The notes: generated by a model from the sequence alone, not told the origin. A stretch of DNA of 64,000 bases from Candidatus Flexifilum breve (GCA_016717205.1 JADKGC010000005.1:1-64000); one strand, 5' to 3'; shown: positions 9,697-18,545, numbered from the stretch's first letter. Program-made: numbers and translations.

Positions 9697-9777
9697 CACC
9701 TCACCCCAAAAATCTGACGATTTTTGTCCCTCTCCAGATAGAGAGGGACGGTTGAGCGCAGCGAAACGGGGTGAGTT
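9697..9777. repeat. Nested inverted repeat, REP/MITE-like
   Basis: CTCACCCC ... GTCCCTCTC-cagata-GAGAGGGAC ... GGGGTGAG forms a hairpin within a hairpin between folC and the cofE-like gene. Elements of this general form are common dispersed intergenic repeats in several phyla. It may also act as a transcript-stabilising or attenuating structure between the two genes. The rest of the gap is unremarkable. Confidence 0.65.
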
Positions 9778-9828
9778 TTGCAATCCGTGATTCGACTGAG
9801 TCTTGTTGAAAGACCCCGGAAAGTATGT

Positions 9829-10599
9829 CTAGACGTTGTTAGGGTCAGTTGGCTCGGTATTTGGGAATATGTCTTCTTCTGGCGGTATACCCATATCCGA
9901 AAAGGAAAATGACTGATTTACCATTTCGGCACCGCTATTCGTTACAATTACGCATGCTTCGCTATCCGAAAGCAAGAGTTGAGCTGCCCCTGCCAGCATA
10001 TTTGCCAACCCTCGAGTAGTAAATTTCATAGGGTTGCCAAATAAATCTGGCTTGCCTCGCTCATCGATAACAGGGAAGAAACCGGATACAGCGATTGCAA
10101 CTCCTCCAGTGCCTTTCCGTCCGACTAAAATAGCTTGGGAAGCTACAAGTATGCCCACTTCTACGCCAAATTCTGAGTAGATCAATCGTCGAATTTGTTC
10201 AGCCTCGTGAACAGGGTCTTCAGGGGGTAATGCAACGATCTCACGCTCTGCATCTAGCAGTTCGATACCGCCATTCACTAGGTAAGTTCCCTGTGTTGCG
10301 GTAATAATCGCACCAGATGGATCTCGCCCCAAAATTCGTTCTGAGCACTCTAGGAGCAGAGCGGCAAGCTGATTACTAATGTGCAAGCGTTCGGCTAAAG
10401 TGACTGCTTCGGCAGTCGGCACGATTTCACTCAGTACTCTGGTACGACCTTGCTTAACTGCCACATGTTTGCTCGAAACTACAATGATGTCACCATTGTG
10501 CAACTCGATACCCTGTTCTTTGATCGCCTGTACGAGAGCACTAGACAAGTCAAAGCTCGATAAACTTATTGTCAGTTGGACACCTTGCATCTGAACCAT
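9829..10599 (-). CDS. CofE-like gamma-glutamyl ligase
   Basis: A 256-residue protein resembling coenzyme F420:L-glutamate ligase. It has IIVVSSKHVAVKQGR near the N-terminus, LLLECSERILGRD, NGGIELLDAE where CofE has NAGID.SN, GVEVGILVASQAILVGRKGTGGVAIAVSGF, and a closing TTRGLANMLAGAAQLLL helix. CofE uses GTP to add glutamates to F420-0. ATG at 10599 follows an AGAGGA ribosome site. No other F420 biosynthesis gene is visible nearby, and the loops diverge from classical CofE. With two FolC-type ligases and an ATP-grasp enzyme close by, it may belong to an accessory peptide-forming pathway instead (inference). Confidence 0.8.
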   Translation of the reverse strand: MVQMQGVQLTISLSSFDLSSALVQAIKEQGIELHNGDIIVVSSKHVAVKQGRTRVLSEIVPTAEAVTLAERLHISNQLAALLLECSERILGRDPSGAIITATQGTYLVNGGIELLDAEREIVALPPEDPVHEAEQIRRLIYSEFGVEVGILVASQAILVGRKGTGGVAIAVSGFFPVIDERGKPDLFGNPMKFTTRGLANMLAGAAQLLLSDSEACVIVTNSGAEMVNQSFSFSDMGIPPEEDIFPNTEPTDPNNV

Positions 10600-10888
10600 G
10601 TGTATTTATCCTCTTGCCTTGTAACTAATTCGAAAGCAATGCAAACATGTAACTTAAAAAATAGTTGCATTTATATGACTAATTTTCAACAGGTCGAGTA
10701 TTTGTAGATCGATGCAACGCGTGTTTATGCAATGCAAATTGGAATTCGAACATCTACACTTCACTCAGTAGCAACTTTACCCGGTAGGAAAGAAACTAGC
10801 TTGCACATGCTAGTTAGAGGATTATATCCTAGCGTTCCTGAATAGCAGAGTCGCGAATTGTTTCCTAGATTCGCTGGAACCGCCGAAT

Positions 10889-11149
10889 TCAACACTGATT
10901 CCGCAAAAACTGCTGTGATTTTCCGATTGTAGTTAGGCACATTGATGAGTTTGGTTCAAGCTTGGCATAGGAAACGTTGGATACTTTGATGCGAGCCATA
11001 AATGACGATTGCATGGAAGCTGTCGTTCGTAAGGCAACGATAGCCGAGCGAAGAATCAAGGTAGGCAAATCTGTGTACCGATACCGTTTTCTTTCGTCTA
11101 CAATGGCTTTTGCGTTCTGAATATGAAGGATGCTTTGGTCTACCCGCAT
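10889..11149 (-). CDS. Hypothetical small ORF, possibly spurious
   Basis: An 86-residue ORF in the otherwise gene-poor stretch 10600-11580. I recognise no domain. Its first codons overlap the left arm of the inverted-repeat element at about 11136-11455, so it may be a remnant of a transposable element or not a gene. The flanking stretches 10600-10888 and 11456-11580 show no gene or structure I can support. Confidence 0.2.
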   Translation of the reverse strand: MRVDQSILHIQNAKAIVDERKRYRYTDLPTLILRSAIVALRTTASMQSSFMARIKVSNVSYAKLEPNSSMCLTTIGKSQQFLRNQC

Positions 11150-11455
11150 TTTAGTGGCTCATCCGCAATCTGATGTTGTTGGCGAATGCCACATTTTGCA
11201 CAGGCAATAGACAAACAATGACCCCTCTATGACCTTAAAAATGTTATACAACCGCTAAAAATAGGGCATTTTTGTGCAGTTTACAGTATTCGCCAACAAC
11301 ATCAATCTATGTGAACGTGAACCGCTCCTGCTTTGAATCGTGATCGTCAACGCGAATTTCACGAGAACGGCGTGGCTACAATTGCGCATCTACAAAATGT
11401 ACCTATGCCCACATCACATAATCTGCGGATGAGCCATTTTATCGGGGGTAGACCA
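11136..11455. repeat. MITE-like element with outer and inner inverted repeats
   Basis: Outer arms: TGGTCTACCC...GGCTCATCCGCA (about 11136-11167) against TGCGGATGAGCC...GGGGTAGACCA (about 11424-11455), imperfect. Inner arms: TGATGTTGTTGGCGAAT at 11171-11187 and its exact reverse complement at 11288-11304, 17 bp, separated by 100 bp. There is no ORF between the arms. This fits a miniature transposable element or a decayed insertion sequence between the AT-rich cargo and the GC-rich backbone. Confidence 0.55.
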
Positions 11456-11580
11456 GAACTGAAAGGAAACATTTACAATCGGTGAGGCGACATTCAAGGC
11501 GCTTTGAGAGGCATCAGCAGATCGTAACCTGCGGGCGCGACACTCGCAAGATCGCTTCTTCAACTGCATAATGGAGCAAA

Positions 11581-12165
11581 TTGAATGACCTACCTATGAG
11601 AAAACTTGCTTCGATGGAAAAACGCTTCTCGGATATCCGATCACTGCTGTCAGGCAGCTTGGTTCACGACGAACATTCAGATACTGCACCCTTGATTGCG
11701 TCATTGAGCCATGTCCGTGAAATCGGGTATTTCACGCGTGTCGAGTTCTTGAGTATGTGCATGTGGAAGGAACCACGTCAGCGTCGTCGTCAGGATTGGA
11801 CAGCCAATACCGAAGATCAGGTGCAAGCGCTCTCCAGGCAGTCCTTAAGCGCATCAGACGAAGCGCGCCGCATTCTTCACCTGTGTCGTTTACGGGGAGT
11901 AGGCATACCAGTGGCATCAGCTTTTTTGACACTGGTCGATCCTGAACGTTATGGCGTTATTGATATACGCGTCTGGCAGCTCTTGGCTCTCTATCAGGAG
12001 GTGGATTACGATCCGGATGGACGCGCCTTACAGGTGTTGCATTGGCTGGACTACTTGGACAAAATCCGCCTATGGGCAGGGGAATTCAATGTCAGTGTCC
12101 GCACCATTGAACGCACTTTGTTCCAGCATCACCGAGAGATTCAGACGGAGCGGCTGTATCCTTGA
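11581..12165 (+). CDS. HhH-GPD-like protein (DNA glycosylase superfamily)
   Basis: A 194-residue protein. LRGVGIPVASAFLTLVDP is a helix-hairpin-helix motif, and GVIDIRVWQLL places an aspartate where HhH-GPD glycosylases carry the catalytic one. The N-terminal half has KEPRQRRR...N, seen in distant members of this group. HhH-GPD enzymes excise damaged bases; specificity cannot be read here. The start may be TTG at 11581, preceded by GGAG, or ATG at 11596. It converges with the zinc-finger gene at 12176. On a mobile element it could serve repair or defence. Confidence 0.6.
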   Translation: MNDLPMRKLASMEKRFSDIRSLLSGSLVHDEHSDTAPLIASLSHVREIGYFTRVEFLSMCMWKEPRQRRRQDWTANTEDQVQALSRQSLSASDEARRILHLCRLRGVGIPVASAFLTLVDPERYGVIDIRVWQLLALYQEVDYDPDGRALQVLHWLDYLDKIRLWAGEFNVSVRTIERTLFQHHREIQTERLYP

Positions 12166-12175
12166 TCTTGCCTAG

Positions 12176-12898
12176 CTACCGCCGTTTTTTGGTCAAATAC
12201 TGTTTGGTTGCTTCCAAGAATTTGGCGAGTTCATCCGGATTCTCACCATCATTACCCTCGACCACAAAGTGTAGGCATTGCCCAACCGTATTCAGATAAG
12301 GCGGCGGTGCAATCGGCATGAGTATCACGTTGTGCCCTGCCCCGCGATAATCTTCATTGATCGCCCAAGCAAGGTGTTCGAGGACATACCAACCGAGCCG
12401 ATCCGCGTGCAGATCGAATTTGACATACCAAGTTCCAGCCTCCCACTGCGAAGGATTGGTAATGACCTCGTGTCCGCCGCAGCTGCCAATGGTCATCAAG
12501 CCGGGATAGCCGTTCAGCGCGCGTACCAGTCCGACGATGTTAGGGTCAAACGTCTCATAAGGAATATCCTTCTTGCTGTTTCCACGCGATGGTGTTGGCG
12601 AAACAGCAGTGGCACCAAGATCGTCAGAGATCATTTCAGAATCCTCGTCGAGCAGCAAGACATCAAGGTTAAGCCCGTCATCAATCCCTGCTTCTGGTGC
12701 TTGAAGCTGATCGGCGTTCAATTTCGCCTTTTGGCGCGCTTCCCGTTTCATGGCACTTTCACAATCTTTGCAGATATGGTGGGCATGCCCCCGCCCGCCA
12801 AACTTCTCGTTCGCACGATGACGACCACAGATACGGCAGTAATGCCCTGCGAACTTCTTCTTACCTCTTGTCAATTCGTTCTCTGCTCGCTCAACCAC
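12176..12898 (-). CDS. Zinc-finger protein of unknown function
   Basis: 240 residues. A four-cysteine zinc ribbon, CRIC...HHICKDC, spans about residues 21-45. It is followed by a charged linker and a globular C-terminal domain containing NGYPGLMTIGSCGGHE and WYVKFDLHADRLGWYVLEHLA. The C-terminal part is not a family I can name. The zinc finger and the position next to the LexA-like HTH and primase suggest a DNA- or RNA-associated role in the element's maintenance module. Confidence 0.6.
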   Translation of the reverse strand: MVERAENELTRGKKKFAGHYCRICGRHRANEKFGGRGHAHHICKDCESAMKREARQKAKLNADQLQAPEAGIDDGLNLDVLLLDEDSEMISDDLGATAVSPTPSRGNSKKDIPYETFDPNIVGLVRALNGYPGLMTIGSCGGHEVITNPSQWEAGTWYVKFDLHADRLGWYVLEHLAWAINEDYRGAGHNVILMPIAPPPYLNTVGQCLHFVVEGNDGENPDELAKFLEATKQYLTKKRR

Positions 12899-12962
12899 TA
12901 CAGTTCTCTATCCGCTTCCAACGGATCACCGTCAGGAGCAGATAGAATTCGTGTGCATTCGT

Positions 12963-13376
12963 CTAAGGGACGGCATTCTGCAAATTGATCAACGCCCCAC
13001 GCAGATCATCCCGTTCACGTCGAACTGCGTCAAGTTCTGTTTGAAATGAGTGGCGCAGTCGCTCAATTTGTGCCTTCAACCGTCGAATTTCTTGTGCCGC
13101 TGTGTCGCCGCTGGCAAGTGGATCGAGTTTTTGGGTGGCATTGACAGCTTCATAGCCTTTTTCGGTCAATCGTGTAGTACGAGACCGACGGTTCGTTGCT
13201 GCCAGATAGCCCTGTTCTGTCAAGCGCGTCAAATGGTACTGGACGACCGAGGTGGAGTTGATGCTCACCCCGGTGCCAATCTCACGGATGGTTGGATAGA
13301 AACCATGCTGCTCATAGTATTCATTCAGGAAGATCAGGATTGATCGCTGGCGTTTGCTTAACACGTTTTTCCTCAT
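12963..13376 (-). CDS. LexA-like winged-helix DNA-binding protein
   Basis: 137 residues. The N-terminal 75 residues (LSKRQRSILIFLNEYYEQHG then FYPTIREIG...STSVVQYHLTRLTEQGYL) match the winged-helix DNA-binding domain of LexA. The autoproteolytic peptidase domain is absent and replaced by a coiled-coil-like C-terminus (EIRRLKAQIERLRHSFQTEL). It is likely a repressor acting on element promoters, but not an SOS-cleavable LexA. It lies downstream of the primase gene on the same strand, across the repeat region at 13468-13544. Confidence 0.75.
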   Translation of the reverse strand: MRKNVLSKRQRSILIFLNEYYEQHGFYPTIREIGTGVSINSTSVVQYHLTRLTEQGYLAATNRRSRTTRLTEKGYEAVNATQKLDPLASGDTAAQEIRRLKAQIERLRHSFQTELDAVRRERDDLRGALINLQNAVP

Positions 13377-13467
13377 CGCTTCAGCCTATTCCATCATTAT
13401 TGCAGGATTTAAACTTAGCACAAGCGTTCTTTTGCGAATGTCAGACAACTCGTATGCAACTCTAACG

Positions 13468-13544
13468 CCCTACATACCGTTCCTCAGCCATCTTCTCTTA
13501 GCCCATGAACGGTATGTAGGGTTATGTAGGGTATGTAGGGTTTT
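13468..13544. repeat. TATGTAGGG iteron-like repeats and inverted repeat
   Basis: CCCTACATACCGTTC at 13468-13482 pairs with GAACGGTATGTAGGG at 13507-13521, followed directly by two more TATGTAGGG units up to about 13540. The 18-base sequence CCCTACATACCGTTCATG recurs in reverse orientation at 28822-28839, and a near copy (TATGCAGGG twice) lies at about 13975-13993 inside the primase gene. The arrangement suggests iterons or a binding site for a replication or partition protein, or a terminator for the primase gene. Confidence 0.55.
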
Positions 13545-16109
13545 TCAGCGGCTTTCGTAAATCATCGCGACATCGTAGCGGCGCATCATATCGACCACAT
13601 CCAGCGGTTTGACGGCATAGGTCATCCCCTCCATGCTGCGTTTGCGTCCCACTTCATCGAGCAGGTGCAGCCGCTTGAGGATGTGACCGATCCACTGGGT
13701 ATCTCCCATCTTTTCGACCGGTTGCCCGATCAGCCGCGCGACCTTTTCGCGCATCGCTGCCGCTTTGATCCACACGACATTCTGCTGTCCGCGTGTCATC
13801 AATTCGAGCGCCTGCAAAACCGCTTCTTCCCGTTCGCTTAGTGCCTTGCCTTGGCTGATCTGCTCGTCGGTTTCGGCAGCGGTAGCAATCGCCTGAAGCA
13901 GTCCTGACACTCTACCCTGCTCTTCAAAGAAAGCTGCTAGCGCAACGAGCGGTGACCAGAGTTCACTAGAGCGGTTATGCAGGGTATGCAGGGTCGGACG
14001 GTCGAAGTAGTTGGTGTGAACGTAGGGAAAAGCGGTCAACGCCAGTGTGTACATCTGGTGGCGAATGGCTGCACCGTCGAAGTCCGGTGGGAATGAGGGC
14101 ATTTTCTTGTCGGTGCGGCGCATCGGGATGGCGATGCAGCGCGATGCGAGAATATCTTCTAGCCCGGCAATTGCCGCCAGAATCTTCGGGGAATACACAT
14201 CGAATGCCTGCGGCTTCATGTCCTCGCCGATCAGACGGATCGCGGGCATTCCCTGCTTGTAGCCGCTGTTGAGCAGCTGGCGAATTTGCTGCATACCGGG
14301 GTCTTTCGGGTTGTGGTAGCGTTCGGCTTCGTCGATGCCGACGGTGCAGCTCGTATAGTGGATCAGCCGGAACATCGACGGACCGGTCGGATCAGACGTG
14401 CTGACCATGTTGAAGGCAAGTGGCTGCATGACGCGCATGACGGTTGATTTGCCACTGTTCTTGGGTCCGTTCAAGGCGAGATAGGGATACGCCGGGAACA
14501 TGGTGTAGAAGTACGTCCCAATCGTCCACAGCGCCAGAATCGCGCTCTCGACTTCTGAGCGAAAATCGACGTACTGCGTGAACAGGTCATGTACAGCCGC
14601 GAAGACCTGTCCCGGCTCGACATTTTCGCCTTTCAGGAACCGTTGAATATCGCTGAAGCGCCAGCGCATGAGGAAGTCTGAGCCTTCCGGCATGACGCGC
14701 AGCGCGACCTCTTTGCCGTTCAGCGCAATGATCTGTTCGTCGCTCAGACGCACGAGGTCACGCGACGATGTAACAAGGTAGGGCTGCGTGTTCAGCTTCT
14801 TGTCTTTCGTCCGCTCGACGACGGACACGGTGACGATGGCGACATCCTTCTGAAAGCCCAGCGCAGGCGAAAGCAGCGGAATGTCATCGCCGAGAATCTG
14901 CGGCATATCGTTGGTTTCCTCCTTCTCCGTTTTGGCGCGAACCGCTTTGAGCAGGTCATTGAACACGCGTCCCTTGATGCCCAACTTTGCCAGCGCCGAC
15001 CGGAACTCACTCAACTCCATTTCGTCGAGGTCAACGGCATGGGTGAACAGCTCGCGCACCGCATCCTTGCGCTCCAAGCCCACCAGAAACGCGACCCGCT
15101 CGATCTCGCTTTGCAGCCATGTTCGGGCTTTGTTCAAGACATCCTGTACTACATCTGCGCTGACATTCCCTTGCACGAGCCAGTCATTCGCGTCTTTCAC
15201 ACCGTCCGGCAGACGCGGAATGAAGGCAGTCGCGCCGAGCATCCGGGCGATGTCGCGGTTCTTCTCCATCGCATCGGGCGTGTTGTCGAGCGCGACGAAC
15301 AGGCGGCGATGCTGGCGCAGTGCGGTGAGCAGTTCGTCGGAGACGTGCATCCCGGCAATCGCCAGCGCCGGAATACCCCACTCACCAAACGTGATCGCAT
15401 CTGCCTGACCTTCGACGAGGACAGCCCGTTCCGCGTCAGGGCTGTACAGGTGATTGTAGTAGGGACGGCGTTCACCGAGGATTTCACGCGGCGGATTGTA
15501 ATGGCGCTTGCCTTCAATCGAGCGTCCGCTGAGATATACCAAACGCCCCCGTTCCAGATGGATGTACACAATCATCCCGGCGGGGAACTTGGCGATCACC
15601 TCCCGCCACTTGTCGGGCAGATTCAAGTCTGCCAACAGCTTGCGTTTGTCCTGCGGCATGAAACCAAGCCGTGCGCTGCGAACCGTCGCAAACTGCCATC
15701 CGCGTGTCTTGGTCACATAGTCGAGCGCGGCAGGCGTGTTGAGCAGCACCTCGTGAAACCGCTGCACAAGCTGTCGTTCCGCCCATGCCGACGACTTATG
15801 AAAGTCGTTCCCCGCCGCAATGTCGATCCCGGCGCGCTGCGCGAGATAGCGCACCGCTTCCATGAACATCGCCGCATCGCGATTGTTCCAGCCTGTGCTG
15901 TAATTGAGCAGGTGACGCCCGACAAAATCGAACGCATCGCCATACTCCCCTTTGGAATTCCAGTAGTATTGCCCGGTTTGAGGCGTGACGACCAGACTGT
16001 CGTGTTCGACGCCGACGAAGCGCGTCCCCTGTCGTTTTAAGGCGAATTTCTCGCCAACGATCTGTTCAATTGGATTAGCGGAGCGAATCTGCTCCAGATC
16101 AATGCTCAT
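13545..16109 (-). CDS. TOPRIM primase fused to a P-loop helicase-like ATPase
   Basis: About 854 residues. The N-terminus (DLEQIRSANPIEQIVGEKF then ALKRQG...YYWNSKGEYGDAFDFV) resembles the CHC2 zinc domain of DnaG but without its cysteines. A TOPRIM domain follows (VLVEGQADAITFGEWG near 228, LFVALDNT). The C-terminal half has an ATPase with Walker A LNGPKNSGKST near 541 and VGIDEAERY. It probably initiates replication of the element. I placed the start at ATG 16109 (MSIDLEQ), 4-5 bases after AGAGGGA, not at the longer 16187. A 34-bp inverted repeat upstream is a plausible operator. Confidence 0.8.
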   Translation of the reverse strand: MSIDLEQIRSANPIEQIVGEKFALKRQGTRFVGVEHDSLVVTPQTGQYYWNSKGEYGDAFDFVGRHLLNYSTGWNNRDAAMFMEAVRYLAQRAGIDIAAGNDFHKSSAWAERQLVQRFHEVLLNTPAALDYVTKTRGWQFATVRSARLGFMPQDKRKLLADLNLPDKWREVIAKFPAGMIVYIHLERGRLVYLSGRSIEGKRHYNPPREILGERRPYYNHLYSPDAERAVLVEGQADAITFGEWGIPALAIAGMHVSDELLTALRQHRRLFVALDNTPDAMEKNRDIARMLGATAFIPRLPDGVKDANDWLVQGNVSADVVQDVLNKARTWLQSEIERVAFLVGLERKDAVRELFTHAVDLDEMELSEFRSALAKLGIKGRVFNDLLKAVRAKTEKEETNDMPQILGDDIPLLSPALGFQKDVAIVTVSVVERTKDKKLNTQPYLVTSSRDLVRLSDEQIIALNGKEVALRVMPEGSDFLMRWRFSDIQRFLKGENVEPGQVFAAVHDLFTQYVDFRSEVESAILALWTIGTYFYTMFPAYPYLALNGPKNSGKSTVMRVMQPLAFNMVSTSDPTGPSMFRLIHYTSCTVGIDEAERYHNPKDPGMQQIRQLLNSGYKQGMPAIRLIGEDMKPQAFDVYSPKILAAIAGLEDILASRCIAIPMRRTDKKMPSFPPDFDGAAIRHQMYTLALTAFPYVHTNYFDRPTLHTLHNRSSELWSPLVALAAFFEEQGRVSGLLQAIATAAETDEQISQGKALSEREEAVLQALELMTRGQQNVVWIKAAAMREKVARLIGQPVEKMGDTQWIGHILKRLHLLDEVGRKRSMEGMTYAVKPLDVVDMMRRYDVAMIYESR

Positions 16110-16202
16110 CTGTCCCTCTGTTTCCATGCAAAGTTGAAGAGAACTCGTGTCGAAAAAACACGGTTTGAACGTCAAACTGAGTTGCACGAGAGGACAGGCT
16201 GT

Positions 16203-16236
16203 GATACATTGTGAGTGCCGAGTTCACAATTGTATC
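16203..16236. promoter_or_regulatory. Inverted repeat upstream of the primase gene
   Basis: GATACATTGTGA at 16203-16214 faces TCACAATTGTATC at 16224-16236, differing by one inserted base, with a 9-base centre. It lies about 95 bases upstream of the primase start in the only intergenic space between parB and the primase. An operator for a repressor such as the LexA-like protein or ParB is plausible. Confidence 0.45.
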
Positions 16237-16326
16237 CCCAGCCCGCCGCCCACGTGCCTTACCGCAGTGGGCATTTCCTTTTCTAGGGCGGAGAGCGTGA
16301 TTGTGTTTTCATCGTTTCATCCTCAG

Positions 16327-16350
16327 AAAGGTAAACGCGCGTTTACCTTT
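16327..16350. promoter_or_regulatory. Perfect 24-bp palindrome at the end of parB (candidate parS)
   Basis: AAAGGTAAACGC followed directly by its reverse complement GCGTTTACCTTT, with no loop, ending on the parB stop codon. Loopless palindromes of this size are typical of dimer-binding sites rather than terminators, and centromere sites often lie beside parAB. Confidence 0.5.
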
Positions 16351-17558
16351 TAGTCCGTGACCAAGTACCGTTCAGCTTCGCTAACAAGTTTTCGCAGCGC
16401 CTGCAATCGCGCTTTTGCCAGCGCTGCATCGCCCTCTTGGAGCATCAACGCCCGTGCCAATTCCTGTGCAGACGTTGACTGGATTGACTGGGTAGCTTTG
16501 GCGAGTTTCAGCGCAATGGGAGGCAGGTCTTTGCGATCGTCGTCCTCCTCTTTATGAGAACCTTCGCTTTCGCACAGTTCCTTTATTTGCTTGGCAGACA
16601 GGTTGAAGTCGATAATTTGCTGCAAGATTTCGGCATGATATTCGGGTGAAACCGCAAGGAGGGGGCGCAGTCGGTATTCTTCGATGTGATAGCGATCAGC
16701 GATTTCAAGCGCCTCATTCGACAGTTTGAGCAGTGCTTTGTACTGGCTAAACTGCATCTTACCCATACTTCCCATCGCGCTTAACACAAGATCGGTGTAT
16801 TCGCGTTTGCCGCGCAAATCCAGATTGAGTGCTTGACGATAAAAGTCATGGTCAACTGCATATGCCGGAATTTCGTATCCATGAACACTCAACAGCAGTA
16901 AGGCAGCTTGACGTGCCATTGCGACTGCTGTCAGCCCGGATCGTGCGGTGTTCTCCTTCGCCTGCCGAAACACCGATGACTGCTTTTCGGGAATGATGAT
17001 GCACGGGATCATGCCGTCGCCCGTGTAGTTGGGGATAAAGTCGCGCAGCAGCCACGTCGCCCAATAGCGGCGTTCGCCCGTCTCGATGCGAAACAAGCGG
17101 GTGACACCCTGAGAAACATCGACAACTGTCAGTGGATTCACCTGTCCATCATCACGGATGGTGATTGCCAGATTGACCAGATCGCGCAGCAGTGTTTCTT
17201 CGGGTGATAGCTTAACCTCCGCATCGTCTTCGCGTTCATCTTCACCGTTCGGCAGCAGTTCCACTACGCTGTTGAACGGTCGCCCGCGCTGACGAGCCGC
17301 GATTTGAACGATCTGTACCAGTTCACGCAGCGCTTGCGTCGGGGTCACCCGATTGTTGTGAAAGTTGGTATGGATGTTTTCAGGCAGCACGCGGCGCGGT
17401 TGCACCGGATCGGGGCGCACCATTTCCAGCAGGATACGTTCAACACGAAGCGTATTGTCGTTGAACGCTTGAGGCACATCACCGAGCATATCGCCCGTCA
17501 CCGATGCCAGCAGATCATCAATCCGCGACGTATTGCCGTTGTTTGCCCGCGCCATCAT
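16350..17558 (-). CDS. parB: ParB-family partition protein
   Basis: About 402 residues. The N-terminal ParB/Srx-like domain shows VNPLTVVDV...RIETGERRYWATWLL, where GERR is the family's nucleotide- and DNA-clamp motif. A helical region (MARQAALLLLSVHGYE...YKALLKLSNEALEIADRYHI) follows, as in the HTH part of ParB. An acidic insert (EDEREDDAEVKLSPEE) splits the N-terminal domain. The start is ATG 17558, overlapping the parA stop as ATGA, so the pair is translationally coupled. Together with ParA it should segregate the element, acting on a centromere site nearby. Confidence 0.85.
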   Translation of the reverse strand: MMARANNGNTSRIDDLLASVTGDMLGDVPQAFNDNTLRVERILLEMVRPDPVQPRRVLPENIHTNFHNNRVTPTQALRELVQIVQIAARQRGRPFNSVVELLPNGEDEREDDAEVKLSPEETLLRDLVNLAITIRDDGQVNPLTVVDVSQGVTRLFRIETGERRYWATWLLRDFIPNYTGDGMIPCIIIPEKQSSVFRQAKENTARSGLTAVAMARQAALLLLSVHGYEIPAYAVDHDFYRQALNLDLRGKREYTDLVLSAMGSMGKMQFSQYKALLKLSNEALEIADRYHIEEYRLRPLLAVSPEYHAEILQQIIDFNLSAKQIKELCESEGSHKEEDDDRKDLPPIALKLAKATQSIQSTSAQELARALMLQEGDAALAKARLQALRKLVSEAERYLVTD

Positions 17559-18379
17559 TCGCCGCCTTTGGATAGATAGCGGACAAGCGAGGCGACCACT
17601 TGCATGTAGGCTTTGCTGGCTGACGAACGCGGATCGTAGGTGAACAAGCTTTGATGGTTCCGATGTGCGTAGGAAACCGCTTCGTTCGACGGGATCACGC
17701 CAAGTAAGAGTTTGCCCAACACCGGATGTGCTTTGAGTTCTGCCAGTAGGTGATTGTGACCCCGCACGCGGGTATCCATCTTCGTCACCAGCAACCCACT
17801 CACACGCAGATTGGGATGTCGCCAACCTTCACGAATGTCGTTGATCTTCTGGATAACACTTGTCAACCCGACCGTTTCCAGATAGCGCGGTTCAACCGGG
17901 ATAATCGCATCCGTCGCGGCGATCAAGCCCATCTCGGTGAGCAGCGAGAACGAGGGACGAGTGTCGATGACGATTGCGCCGTATTGATTGGCGATCTTGC
18001 TCAGTGGATCTGCCAGACGGTACGGCGCGCCCGCCACACCCATCAACTCGCGCTCTGCGCCTTCGAGCATCGGGGAAGCGGGGAGGACGTGCAGGTTCTC
18101 ATCCCACTGACTCTGCACAATGCAGTTCATGAGTGTCTGTGGTGCGTTCTGGCGTTCTGCCATCAGCACAGTGTACAGGCTGTCGTCCGCGCCGTAGTCT
18201 TTCTTACCTGTCGTGACCAGCGATGCGTGACCTTGGGAGTCGGTGTCGATGATCAGCACCCGCGGATTGGCAGCATTGGCACGGCGCAGCAGATTGACCA
18301 TGCCGAACGCAATGTTGGTGGCGGATGTCGATTTCCCGACACCCCCTTTGTGGTTGGTGAATACGAAAACGTGAGTCAT
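17555..18379 (-). CDS. parA: ParA-family partition ATPase
   Basis: 274 residues with the deviant Walker A KGGVGKSTSATN right at the N-terminus, VLIIDTDSQGHAS and AIVIDTRPSFSLLTEMGLIA as the next ATPase motifs, and PVEPRYLETVGL. ParA ATPases form dynamic gradients or filaments on the nucleoid and move ParB-parS complexes. AAGGA lies 8 bases upstream of ATG 18379 (MTHVFVF), favouring this start over ATG 18385. The gene lies downstream of the first serine recombinase and forms an operon with parB. Confidence 0.92.
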   Translation of the reverse strand: MTHVFVFTNHKGGVGKSTSATNIAFGMVNLLRRANAANPRVLIIDTDSQGHASLVTTGKKDYGADDSLYTVLMAERQNAPQTLMNCIVQSQWDENLHVLPASPMLEGAERELMGVAGAPYRLADPLSKIANQYGAIVIDTRPSFSLLTEMGLIAATDAIIPVEPRYLETVGLTSVIQKINDIREGWRHPNLRVSGLLVTKMDTRVRGHNHLLAELKAHPVLGKLLLGVIPSNEAVSYAHRNHQSLFTYDPRSSASKAYMQVVASLVRYLSKGGE

Positions 18380-18545
18380 TGCCATGTCCTTTCAGAAGCC
18401 CAACAAATTGTCGTTTTCGCTGTGGCTGGCAAGGACTGCGCGGAGGTGTGGTAAAGTGACATCCGGGAGTCCCGCTGGCATGAGCAGCGAGCTTCAAGGT
18501 GACTGGGGGAGGCGGCGACCTCTCCCTATCACCGCAAAAGCCGAT

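Noticed and set aside
13468..13544. Possible CRISPR-like array from repeated TATGTAGGG
   Set aside because: Units are 9-10 bases with no spacers of regular length; iterons or a binding site fit better.
15039..16040. 333-aa ORF antisense to the primase gene
   Set aside because: The opposite frame carries clear TOPRIM motifs and the antisense translation has no recognisable domain. Long antisense ORFs are expected in GC-rich genes.
17559..17825. 89-residue N-terminal extension of ParB
   Set aside because: It overlaps parA entirely in another frame; the ATGA overlap at 17555-17558 is the natural start.
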